The notes beneath the pieces are model-generated. The model was not told the DNA's origin. It saw only the letters and a program-made list of their open reading frames with translations, and ran no database searches. A stretch of DNA of 64,000 bases from Bactericera cockerelli (taxonomy: Eukaryota; Arthropoda; Insecta; Hemiptera; Triozidae). This document shows positions 49,572 through 59,417 of the stretch, one piece after another; within the stretch, counting starts at the first letter, position 1, and every line of letters starts with the position of its first letter. The stretch is from assembly GCA_024516035.1 (NCBI GenBank), contig CM044958.1:4048574-4112573 (forward strand), read 5' to 3'. The position numbers and the translations under genes are program-made.

Positions 49572-52500
49572 ATGTCAAGTCTTCCCTTAAATGTTAATCG
49601 TGTAAATGTTAATCGTTCTTGTATTAATGTTTCGGATTCTATGTTTAAGTGTATCCAGATCAACTTGGACAACTCGGAGCTCGCTACCACAGAACTCAGC
49701 ACTATCTTGGAGAGAGAGAAGGCGGACGTTGCGCTCCTTCAAGAGCCCTACACATTCAGAGGGAAACTCCCGGGGTTCCATGGCGGCAGGATGGTGCAGT
49801 CGACGGCGTCCGGAGCTAGAGTCTATGCGGCAATCGTGGTGGCAAATCCGGCTCTGGGGACAATGGCGCTTCCACACTTGGCGAATGAGTTCTTCTGTGC
49901 CTGCGAGGTCCTCATCAAGCGTGCAGGAGGCCGGGACCGTAGCATCTACTTCGTCTCGGCCTACTTCAAACATTCCAAGCCTATCGATGGAATGTTGACT
50001 GCCCTTGATGACATCCTCACCCAACTGGCCGGACGAGAAGTCGTCATCTGCGCTGATGTCAACGCCAAGTCCTCTCTTTGGCACGACATCACCCTTGTCC
50101 ACCAGCAGCGATGTTCAAGAGCGGAGAAGCTCGAGCAGCTCATTGCGGCGCGTGACCTCGTCATCTGCAATAGAGCTGGGCAGCCACCCACCTTTGAGCA
50201 GCATTCTGGGTCGAGCAACATTGATGTCACCCTTGCCACCCCCCACCTGGCAAGCGAGGTCGTCGGCTGGACTGTCGAGAGACGCGGAGTCAGCAGCAAC
50301 CATGGACTCATCAGGTTCGGTGTCTCCAGGATGAAGCCTGACCTCCCTCCACCAACTCGGTACAATCTCAAGGACGCCAACTGGGACCTCTTCGAGAACG
50401 TCTTGAGGCGGAAGCTGGACAGAACTGAAATGCAGATCCCCGTCGACAACACACCACATGCTGTCGATGTTAAGGTGCGCCTTCTCACCATGGCGTACCA
50501 AGAGACCTGCAGGGAAGTTCTGGGAATGGCCAAGCCAAGCGGATACCGAGGGACCATCTGGTGGTCACAGCGTCTCTGCACACTGAAGAGACAGTCCAAC
50601 CAGGCCAGGCGCTTTTTCCAAACTGCAGTGGACCCTGAGGAACGAGAGACCAGGAGAGGTCGCTGGAAATCCGCACTCTCCCGGTACAAGTCGGCAGTCC
50701 GGCGAGCCAAGGCAAGAGCGTGGGAGCGAGCTGTTCACGAGAGCATAACGAGCAATCCCTTCGGATAACTCTACAAACTCTCGGCCGGCAAGCTCCACCC
50801 CAGACTCATGCTCCAGTCAGTTGTCACCTCCAGCGCTGGGCACTCTCTCTCCATCGAAGACACAGCCAGGGCCTACCTGGACACTTTGATCCCGTCGGAC
50901 GCTGCCCCGCCCAATCTTGATCTTGTCGGCGCTTCAGAAAACCTCAGTGATGTGCGGTTCACCCACGCTGAGGTCGAAGTGGCGCTTAGACAAATCAAGA
51001 CCAACAAGGCTCCTGGACTCGATGGCATCCCTGGGACATCTATCCGGAAGACCCTGCACGTTGCCAGACCCATCATGCTCGCAGTTGCCAACCAGTGCCT
51101 GGATCTCGGCTACTTCCCGGCTGCATGGAAGGAGGGACTCCTCCGACACATCCCGAAAGGAGCTGATAGAGACCCCGCCCTGATCAAGTCCTACCGACCC
51201 CTCACCCTACTGCCGGAATTCTCCAAAGTCTTGGAGAGGCTGATCAGAGGGAAGATCTACAGCTCCATACCGGGGAGAGTCTACTCGCCGCGGCAGTTTG
51301 GATTCGTTGCTGAATCCAACACCACCAAGGCGCTGATGGACCTCATGAGGACGGCCGAGACACTCAACCAGCCCTACATGATTGCTGTCATGGTGGACAT
51401 TGCGGGCGCCTTCGACAACGCGCGCTGGGACATCATCCTCAGCCGTCTAGTCGAGCGCAACCTCCCGCAAAAACTCATCAATGTCGTCCGGAGCTACTTC
51501 ACGGATCGCTGAGTTATCTTCAAGGCTGAGACCGTTGAAGTGGCAAAGGCGACAACGAGGGGCTGTCCACAGGGGAGCATTCTGGGCCCGGATGGGTGGA
51601 ACCTGTTGCTGGATCCGCTGCTCAACCTCGATTTGCCGCCGAACTGCCACATCTTCGCGTATGCGGACGATATCACCGTCCTCATCACTGGAGATGTGGC
51701 CAGGGAGGTAAGTGAAAGAGGGCAGGCGGCCATGGAGGCCATCAATAGATGGACAGCAGAGAACGGACTGAGTGTTGCACCTGACAAGTGCAAATGGCTG
51801 TCTCTGAGGGGTTTCTCGAGGATGGAAGGTGGGAGAAGAGTCACTCGGGTGCTGCCGCCGCTCAAGCTTGGAGGAACCACGGTACACATGGCGAGGTACT
51901 CTACACTGCTCGGAGTCACTCTCGACGACTGCGGATTTTTCCTGAAGCATGTCGAAGAGAGAACGGCCTCGGGCATAAAGAGCTTTGCCATGCTCCGGCG
52001 GGTGTTCTCCAGAACATGGGGCACGAGAGCGGAAGGACTCAAGTTGATCTACCGGGCTGCAGTCATTCCGAGAGCAACCTATGGAGTTGCGCTTTGGGGC
52101 CATCAGCTGTACACCAGACGGAAGATAATCACCCAGCCTCTCAGAACCTGCCAAAGGTTCTGTACCATCGCCATATGTGGAGCCGCTGCCAGCACAAGCC
52201 ACGTGGCAACCCAGGTCTTGGCGGGAGAGCCCCCCCTGGACATGGTTGCAAGCGAGCTGTATGTGCTGGAAATGCTTCGCAACGGCGATGACTCTGCTGT
52301 TCACCTGGGCGAGGACATTCAACTGGCTGGTCAGGACGTCAACACGCTGAAGACGCGGCTGCGGGACACCCTGGACAAGTGGCAGGCTGAATGGGACAGT
52401 GCGGACACCGGCCGAACCACCTACGTCTTCTTCCCCAACATCCGGGAGAGGCTGAAGGTGAAGTTCGGACACAACCGGCGCCTATCACGCACCCTCACCG

Positions 52501-52778
52501 GTCACTGCAGTATATACGGCGATTACCGGTGCCGTATATTGAAGAGGCCGGGCGAGGATGGTAAGTGTGCGGTCTGTGCGGTACCTGATACCGTACTACA
52601 CCGCATAACTGCCTGTCCCAATCACATCAACAGCCGGAGGAAGCTACTGATGATCTCCCCATCACTAGACCCGCGGGAGATGGCTGCAAGCGAAGACGTA
52701 AGGAAGGTCCTGGAGGACTTCGGATCTGCGGATACTGCCCCTAGTCAGGCTGAACTAAGTAGGGTTGACGACGGGTAG
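49572..52778 (+). pseudogene. R1-like ORF2 (endonuclease-RT) with two in-frame stops
   Basis: It starts MSSLPLNVNRVNVNRS, with ATG two bases after the ORF1 stop. An APE-type endonuclease (ALLQEPYTFRG, ICADVNAKSSLWHD, SNHGLIRF) spans about the first 240 residues. The reverse transcriptase follows, with NKAPGLDGIP, VDIAGAFDNA, GCPQGSILGP and FAYADDITVLI. A C-terminal cysteine cluster (CAVC...H...C) comes last. The same frame is open from start to end except TAA at 50766-50768 and TGA at 51510-51512. Both are simple nonsense changes with no frameshift, so this copy cannot make full ORF2 unless the stops are read through. Confidence 0.92.
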
Positions 52779-52858
52779 TGTACATCCAATGTGAAGAAGT
52801 GCTCCAACAGGACATTGTGATATTTCTGTTTTACCATCTGTGATATTATTGTGATATA

Positions 52859-53746
52859 CAGGGTCTTCATAAAGTCTCACCCAGGCCTAGGTTTCTCGAA
52901 AACGACTCAGAATATCAAAAAACGCAAAAACCCGTATTCCTTTATATTTAGGGGGATTGATTTTCAGCCAAATTTTTTTTGCCTACACGGCTCCAGTCAG
53001 GCTGGGCATGGACCAACTTTAAAATCTTAAATAGAATGGTATGTCTTGTGGCATATTGTTTTAAAGGTCTTATTAAGAGAAGTTCATTACAATAAATTTC
53101 AGTGTGCTACGACTTACCGTTCTTGAGATACAGGGTCGGACGTCCTGCGTAATATCCCTATATTTTGACCTATAACTCGTTAACCGTAGATTATGGAGAA
53201 AATTTTTCTTTATAATAATAACTCCTTATAGCAAGAACTTTCGAACAAGTTAAAATTTGATTTGTTTTTTCGTTAAATTTTTTTCGACTGTTCGTCCGGC
53301 TGGCTGACGAAACCGACCAGAAACTAACATCAACAGAGTATGTCGAGTTATAACTTGTTCGAAAAGTCTCATCATAAGGAGTTATTATTAACAAGAAAAA
53401 ATTTCTCCATAATTTACGGTTATCGAGTTATAGGTCAAAATATATGGATATTACGCAGGACGTCCGACCCTGTATCTCGAGAACGGTAAGTCGTAGCACA
53501 CTGAAATTTATTGTAATGAACTTCTCTCAATAAGACCTTTAAAACAATATGGCACAAGACATACCATTCTATTTAAGATTTTAAAGTTGGTCCATGCCCA
53601 GCCTGACTGGGGCCGTGTAGGCAAAAAATGTTTGGCTGAAAATCAATCCCCTTAAATATAAAGGAATACGGGTTTTTGCGTTTTTTTTGATATTCTGAGT
53701 CGTTTTCGAGAAACCTAGGCCTGGGTGAGACTTTATGAAGACCCTG
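52859..53746. mobile_element. 888-bp palindromic (foldback) mariner-type element in the R1 3'UTR
   Basis: It begins CAGGGTCTTCATAAAGTCTC and ends with the reverse complement, flanked by TA on both sides. The two arms (about 430 bases each) are nearly perfect inverted repeats around a short centre near 53300. No coding sequence is visible. It inserted after the R1-like element had settled. Confidence 0.88.
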
Positions 53747-53839
53747 TATATGTTCGTGTGTTATAAATATACTTTTCGTTTCGATTGAATGTTCAATGTT
53801 TGAATGTTCGATGTTCGAATAAGTGTATACAAAGGAAGA

Positions 53840-54077
53840 CCCAGAATGGGAAACCGCAGACTCGACACCCAGAATGGGGTCGAATTAAAACCCGGACGCA
53901 GAATGCGCCAGGAAGAGTCTCCAGACAAATCCAATCGTGAGGCAGAATGCCCCCGTGTTGTAACCGGATGCAAGAATTAAGTCAGTTCCACTCCTGAAAC
54001 ACTCCAAGTCCAAGCTCATCTTAGGACTGAGCACGCGAAGCTTTAAGGGCTTATAGCCTAGGTGCACCCAGAATGGG
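53840..54077 (+). repeat. Five mini-hairpins with AGAAT loop in the R1-like 3'UTR
   Basis: The sites are 53840-53850 and 53868-53878 (CCC-AGAAT-GGG), 53897-53907 (CGC-AGAAT-GCG), 53941-53951 (GGC-AGAAT-GCC) and 54067-54077 (CCC-AGAAT-GGG). The loop is constant while stem bases change in pairs. Confidence 0.7.
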
Positions 54078-54108
54078 GACCTCGCGTGCTTGGAATCAAG
54101 TGTTCTCT

Positions 54109-54145
54109 AGTGCACTATACTACTCGGCCACGGTGACAACTTGTT
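54109..54145 (-). repeat. SINE-C copy, 5' end beyond the R1-like element
   Basis: Second target copy AGTGCACTATAC followed by TACTCGGCCACGGTGAC. Confidence 0.72.
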
Positions 54146-54402
54146 AGTTTTATAAAGTATACAGAATAAACATAGGCTTTTATGCAGAGACGTTTATTCT
54201 ATCCCTATAGGGTTCACTGTAGGGTGGTCCCGAGCTTGCTGTCGGGAATACTTCGACCTTGACAGTTATTTTATTAAAGAGACTGCGATAAATGCGCAGC
54301 GCACAGACCCTTCAAACAAACGTCTCTGAATAACAAGATCAGCTGAAGGGACAAATGACCCAGGCATCCCTACAGTGAGGACTCTGCATACCACCCATAG
54401 TC

Positions 54403-54745
54403 ATTAGCGCACGATTAGCTCACAGGTAAGACAAGATACTCCGTCCTGGAAGGTTCTGGGTTTGAACCCAGGAGCCAACAAAACATATATGTGTATTCGA
54501 AATTGGGGTACAGTTCCGTTGTTTGTAAAGGATATCTGAGCTCACATGTGAGTGGAAGAGCTCACATGTGAGAACCCTGCCACTTTATTTAAAGCCATAA
54601 AAAAAAAAAAAATATCTTCCAGTACGCTCGTATTGTGTCACTTCTCGCCTATCAGAAGGGAGGCATAATTTATACAGGCTGGGCAAGCTGGAAGACAGAC
54701 CACAAGCGTCTACAGTAGCTGCTGCTTCATGGCTACGAAATATTT
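54403..54745 (+). repeat. SINE-A copy
   Basis: GCGCACGATTAGCTCACAGG head, B box GGGTTTGAACCC, and the same body and tail as 9760. Confidence 0.82.
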
Positions 54746-54807
54746 TACTTTGGGTCATTCCATTACTTTTTTTATTATAGGATAATGAATGTAAAAAGCA
54801 CCGTCCT

Positions 54808-54935
54808 ATATATCTCCCTTGCCTTTATCCCATATTAGCTTATGTTGCTTTTTGGGGTCGGCATTGTTCAACCTCATGGTTGAGGTTGGTAGGGTGGAGC
54901 ACGTTTTTTATGGCTGGATGCCCTTCCTAACGCAC
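54808..54935 (+). repeat. Dispersed repeat I
   Basis: TATATCTCCCTTGCCTTTAT, TTCAACCTCATGGTTGAGGT and ATGGCTGGATGCCCTTCC. Confidence 0.72.
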
Positions 54936-55079
54936 CGTCCTGAATCAAGTTTTGTTTTAGTAATTTCAATGTCTATGCAGACTATTGTATAATAATAATC
55001 TTGTTTTTTTTTAAAAAAAAAAAAATTTAAAGGTGGTGAGAGGATTATATGGACGCCCAGATCTAATGTCTAGGCTCCT

Positions 55080-55320
55080 TTCACGTCCATTGATTCTATT
55101 TGGTTTTAACGTCCTGACTTGAGGTAGACAGGACGGGGGTTTTACCCTCCATTCGCTGGGAATCGTACCAGCTACTCATATTAACCTCACCCAGCCTGGG
55201 TAGGGCCGGAATTGCCAGCCTCACATGTTCGGAGGGAACAGAATTTTCTGTGCGAAAAGTCTGCTCCAACCGGGAATCGAACTCAGGATCTCTGGACTAC
55301 GGGCAGTAGTCACAAAAGGC
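55080..55320 (-). repeat. SINE-D copy, reverse, head truncated
   Basis: GTTTTAACGTCCTGACTTGA, TTAACCTCACCCAGCC and CGGGAATCGAACTCAGGATC; it joins a SINE-A tail at 55315. Confidence 0.78.
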
Positions 55321-55891
55321 TGTGAAACACTCAACTCTAAAAAATGAAACACATCAGTCCTGGGTTCTCTCACTCTCCAATAATTTAATTATTTATTTTT
55401 TATAACCAAACAGGATGAAACCCATGTTTACAATAAAATTGTCAATGATAATATTTTCTTAATACTAGTTTCTTAATAATAATAATTTCTTATTGACGAA
55501 AAATAACCATAGCTCTAGGCTCCGAAATGGCATAGTGAGACAATTTTCTGATATTTTTCTTACTAGGTATGAATTTTATTGAGATTGTTTTTTTTTTTAA
55601 CTAAAGCAAAGTAATGACAATTTCTATCCGACCAACAAAATATTGGACTCCTTTAAGATTGCTTAACCTATTTTCCAGGGCATCATAGACAGTTTCGTTC
55701 TCTAATTTTGTAATATATAGTTTTTAAACTACTTTATAAAAGAAAATGAGAAAATGATTTAAAATAACTATAGCTATAAAAATATCGAAACATTCCGGGA
55801 GATGATTGAACTCAAAAAATTGATGACCATAAAAAATAGATGAAGTGATTGACGAAGACGTTTCACTTCATTTGTTAAAATAAAGTTTTTA
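55321..55891. other. Intergenic, nothing recognised
   Basis: AT-rich, no open frame of note or repeat structure visible. Confidence 0.5.
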
Positions 55892-56013
55892 TATTCGTGT
55901 TAATCACTTTCGTAATATCACAACTAGTCAGACTCGCTTTACTAAATCTACCCTGAAACCGGGTCTTGAACCACCGACCTTCAGGTCACAAGTCCGCCGT
56001 CTTATCGAGCAAG
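55892..56013 (-). repeat. SINE-F copy
   Basis: TTAATCACTTTCGTAATATC and CCGGGTCTTGAACCACCGAC. Confidence 0.8.
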
Positions 56014-56263
56014 CTTATTTGTTTTAGATGATAAAAGAACCGAACTAACTGTTCTAATTCTACAATGTAAAGAAATATTCAACACATACAAGACTAGCAC
56101 CATTTACAGTGAGTAAAATCGTGGGACCACAAGATCATAGGTCTCTCTTGTTCCTCTATAAGTACGAGGTGTACTTTTCAGGAATTATGATTACTTTTGA
56201 TGGGAAAATTATGCGGTCAAATTGTTCCACTGGTACGACACATGGTTGAATATAAAACTATAA

Positions 56264-56600
56264 ATAAAATGATAATTATGTTAAGTAAAAAGAGATAAGA
56301 CTGTTGAATAGACCAGCCAGCTAGTCTTAAAGGAGTTTTCATAATTATGTTGATTGAAAAAAGATAGACTGTTGAACAAGGCAACAGCCAGCCAGCTAGA
56401 ATTGAAGAACTCCTCATATTTATGTTAATTAAAAAGAAATTGACTATTGAACAAGGTACCAGCCAGCCAGCTAAAGGACTTCTCATATATATGTTAACTA
56501 AAAAGAAATTGACTGTTGAACAAGGCAGCAGCCAGCCAGCTAGAATTGAAGTAGTTATCATATTTATAATAAATTATTAATTAAAAAGAGATAATACTGT
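56264..56600. repeat. About 65-bp minisatellite, five copies
   Basis: GACTGTTGAACAAGGCA and CAGCCAGCCAGCTAGAATTG recur, with ATATTTATGTTAATTAAAAA between. It lies just downstream of the orphan gene's stop. Confidence 0.88.
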
Positions 56601-56627
56601 TGAATAAGGCATATCTAGATGGAGTGT

Positions 56628-57138
56628 TTAAAAAGTGTAACTTCTGGCACCCCTTACTGGCGCAGTCGACTCGTCTCCATTCAGACCATTCAGTGCTGGT
56701 CCCAGCACAGGCGTGTTGAGGAGGACTGCCTCTATGTTCGATATGATCTTCACCACGACACTTCTCATCATGCTGGGCATCCTGTCCACAAGGTTCCGGA
56801 CGAGGAAAGTCACCGCGTCTTGGACCCCTCGCATGATGTTCTGCGTCATCACTTGCATGGGTCCGGCGAGCAAGCCAGTGGAGCCGGCGACCGATGCAAC
56901 ACCCGCGCCCAAATGGCTGGGAGCGTTGAATGGGTCCTGGACTATTCTGGAACCCGTCGACACCAGGTGCCCAGCGGTTTCACTGGCAGCGTTCAGCGCG
57001 TTTCCGAGTCCTAGCGATGGCAACGCCGGTGCCGCTGGTGATTGATTGCCCAAGTCTCTCATGCCTTGTGCTGATGGCTGTTGAAGACTCGAAGGTAGTC
57101 TTTGCAAGGCTGCCTGGTTGCTGCCAAATCCAGGTAAC
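56628..57138 (-). CDS. Orphan secreted gene, exon 2 (mature protein)
   Basis: It has 169 codons plus stop (TAA at 56630-56628). It begins LPGFGSNQAALQRLPSSLQQ. The reading frame stays open through 511 bases of normal-composition DNA, and codon composition differs from the flanking repeats. Confidence 0.77.
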
Positions 57139-57512
57139 CTGCAATGATAATGTTTTGTAATACGTGTAAATGAAAGATGCCATGTAAAGTTCTTGGTTTG
57201 ATTCTAATAGGAGATCTTTCGAAAAAGTAATGAAATCCCACAGAACATATATCATATTATTGATTTTGAGGAACTCAAATTTTCTTCCAGCTTGTAATAT
57301 TTAAAATTGTCACAGCATATTATGCTGTAACAATAGACAAACAAGAAACCCTTTCAATTCGACTTTACACAACATGTTTTTCGTTTTATTACGTTTCACT
57401 GCAGCCTCATATGGAATTCTGCAACCAAAATAACTTACCCTGACATTCCCACAACGCTAGTGATCACCAGAGAAAAACACAAAAGAAAAGTAACGCCAGA
57501 TGAACTCTCCAT
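56628..57512 (-). CDS. Unrecognised secreted protein, two exons, 194 residues
   Basis: I do not recognise this protein. Exon 1 (57512-57439) encodes MESSSGVTFLLCFSLVITSV plus VGMSG, a clear signal peptide. Exon 2 (57138-56628) joins in phase (TCA-GG | G-TTA) and encodes a Ser/Ala/Pro/Gly-rich stretch followed by an amphipathic, hydrophobic part with MTQNIMRGVQDAVTFLVRNL and VVVKIISNIEAVLLN. There is no cysteine after the signal peptide and no second obvious membrane segment. The donor is GTAAGT and the acceptor TTGCAG. Exon 2 is GC-rich against its AT-rich surroundings, as expected for real coding sequence. It could be a cuticle, salivary or hemolymph protein; this is only a guess from composition. 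Confidence 0.75.
57439..57512 (-). CDS. Orphan secreted gene, exon 1 (signal peptide)
   Basis: It has 24 codons plus two bases, starting at ATG 57512. The hydrophobic core TFLLCFSLVITSVVG followed by M-S-G fits a signal peptide with cleavage near residues 21-24. Confidence 0.75.
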
Positions 57513-57653
57513 TCTGATCGAGAATCTTTCTCAAATAAGAAGCAACTGAGAATTTCTAAGTGTAGAAATTGTTCAACTTATTTATTTATCACGAGAACTT
57601 GTTTTTCCTCGAAATGACAAGAAAAAACTATGAGATCCTCTCGGGTTTCCAGA

Positions 57654-57661
57654 CTTAAATA
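57654..57661 (-). promoter_or_regulatory. Possible TATA box of the orphan secreted gene
   Basis: On the minus strand this reads TATTTAAG, about 145 bases upstream of the ATG. A start about 30 bases downstream would give a 5'UTR near 110 bases. This is a sequence match only. Confidence 0.35.
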
Positions 57662-57892
57662 CTGTCTCACAGATGTTGCAACAAAATTTCCAACAACAAA
57701 AACAAAGTTATATTGATGATCGACGGCATTTGAGCACGAGATTTCATCACCAAGACCGAACGATGAGTCATAATTTATTAGCCAGCTGCTCATTAGCAAG
57801 CTACAACTATTGCGTTTTTGTTTTTTGTTATTCCTTCTTCCTTGATTGTGGAAGGTAACTATCAGGCGAGGTTAATGTTCATAGCATTTTCC

Positions 57893-58095
57893 ACCATCTA
57901 ACCTTCCTAATCTCGTACCATCACCAAAGTTAAGCAACGTCCAGTGAGGTGAAGACTTTGTGAGGTATTCCGGCAAAAACCAGGCTGGGTGAGGTTAATG
58001 TGGGTAGCACGTTTGTGAGTTTCCTGCGAAAGGAGCGTAACGCCCCCGTCGTTATATGACCATGTAATTGAAAGCGACGTTAAATCCAAATAAAA
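57893..58095 (+). repeat. SINE-E copy, 5'-truncated
   Basis: CACCAAAGTTAAGCAACGTC then GGCTGGGTGAGGTTAATGTG and TATATGACCATGTAATTGAA. It lies upstream of the orphan secreted gene. Confidence 0.8.
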
Positions 58096-58666
58096 AAGTG
58101 GTAAAATGGAAAATGTGTTGTTTAGGATGCACCCAGAAGTAAAATTGGAAGTCCATTCAAGCTCATATTTTGTCTGAATTTCTAAATTGTAAACTAGCTT
58201 GTAAATTATAGAATACTAGTGAGACAGGGCCCTGGATGATCTGGATGTGTAGAGAGAAACAAGCACTAGCAAAGGGCTTCGGCATAAACATGTTTTTTTA
58301 ATTAGTAGGACAATTAGTATCTGTGGTGTGTTTCAATATCTGCTCAGTGGTGACACGTAAAAGGGTGAGTCAACTAGCAAACGCAATAGTTACAACATGT
58401 ACTGTCACAAACGACATAAAAAAAATAGATGTATGAGTATGAGTCATAGGTATTATACGTAGTTTGTTAATTATTCAAAAGGCTCGGTAAACCGGGTAAA
58501 CAGAACAAGCCTTCAAATTGATGATAATTAGAGTGACTGTTTTTGAAAATTAAATTAGTAACTTTCCATAAAAAAATATGTTGTTTTGGTGTGGCATAAG
58601 CCCTTGTTTTGATAATAGCATAGTGAGATCTGTAGATTCATTGTGTAATGCCACCTTAGCAATTTT
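58096..58666. other. Intergenic, nothing recognised
   Basis: AT-rich sequence between SINE-E and the 70-bp repeats; no coding or repeat signal. Confidence 0.5.
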
Positions 58667-58870
58667 AATTTGAAACTCAGAAAAAGCAAAACACAGAAAA
58701 ACTAAGTCCTAGCCAACAATTTATTTTTATATGGACAATTTGAAACTCAGAAAAAGCAAAACACAGAAAAACTAAGTCCTAGCCAACAATTTATTTTTAT
58801 ATGGACAATTTGAAACTCAGAAAAAGCAAAACACAGAAAAACTAAGTCCTAGACAACAATTTATTTTTAT
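58667..58870. repeat. 70-bp tandem repeat, three copies
   Basis: TGAAACTCAGAAAAAGCAAA at 58671, 58741 and 58811; the copies are almost identical. Confidence 0.93.
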
Positions 58871-59262
58871 TTTGAATAAATTGTTGTATAGTGATTAGGT
58901 TTTTTGGTGCAGAATTTACAAAAAATATCTCGGTTATCAATTCAGATCTCCAACAATTTTTGATTTTATTATGCTTGTAAAAGATTAAGTGTGGATTCTA
59001 TCATGAAAACACGTTTACAATTCAGCCAGGCTCACTTTACTGCCATTAAAAAATGTAATTCTAGGAAATTATTCATGGAGAAAATGTGATTCAAGATTTC
59101 TAGTTAAAGGTGGTGATTGATATACAATTTAGATAAGGTTAATAAAATCTCCAGGAGAGGAAATAGTAAGCTTATAAAAGTGTTTAATGTTCTAAAAACA
59201 AGCTTTATAAAATCCCTACGCTACCTGGATTACGAGACAAGCGCCTTACCTTACTGTCCAGG

Positions 59263-59417
59263 TCACGTGGTCTGTTCTGGCAAGAGGGTGACTAGCTGGT
59301 TGCTGTTCTCCACGAGCTCCGCCACTGACACGCGACCCCTCTGCTTGATGAACGTCGCCACTGAGTTGAGCTCCTCTTGAGAAATGTAGATGAACTTGCC
59401 CCGGTCATCTATGACGC
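59263..59417 (-). CDS. DDRGK1: DDRGK1 terminal exon with DDRGK motif and stop
   Basis: It encodes [20 protein letters not shown], then [20 protein letters not shown], ending LLPEQTT and TGA. The DDRGK motif that names the family is intact. Confidence 0.95.

Larger units (their letters stand above)
45974..54108 (+). mobile_element. Full-length R1-like non-LTR retrotransposon with nested insertion
   Basis: The 12-bp duplication AGTGCACTATAC (45962-45973 and 54109-54120) brackets it, so the 5' end is intact. It contains a GC-rich 1.86-kb 5'UTR, ORF1 (47830-49569), ORF2 (49572-52778), and a 3'UTR of about 440 bases interrupted by an 888-bp palindromic transposon (52859-53746). There is no poly(A) tail, as in several R1-clade elements. 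The target is a SINE-C copy, not 28S rDNA. Domain order and the C-terminal cysteine motif of ORF2 point to the R1 clade; the assignment is by eye. Confidence 0.93.

Noticed and set aside
48075..52472. Several long minus-strand frames across the R1-like element
   Set aside because: They are shadows of the GC-rich plus-strand ORF1 and ORF2; no domains are recognisable.
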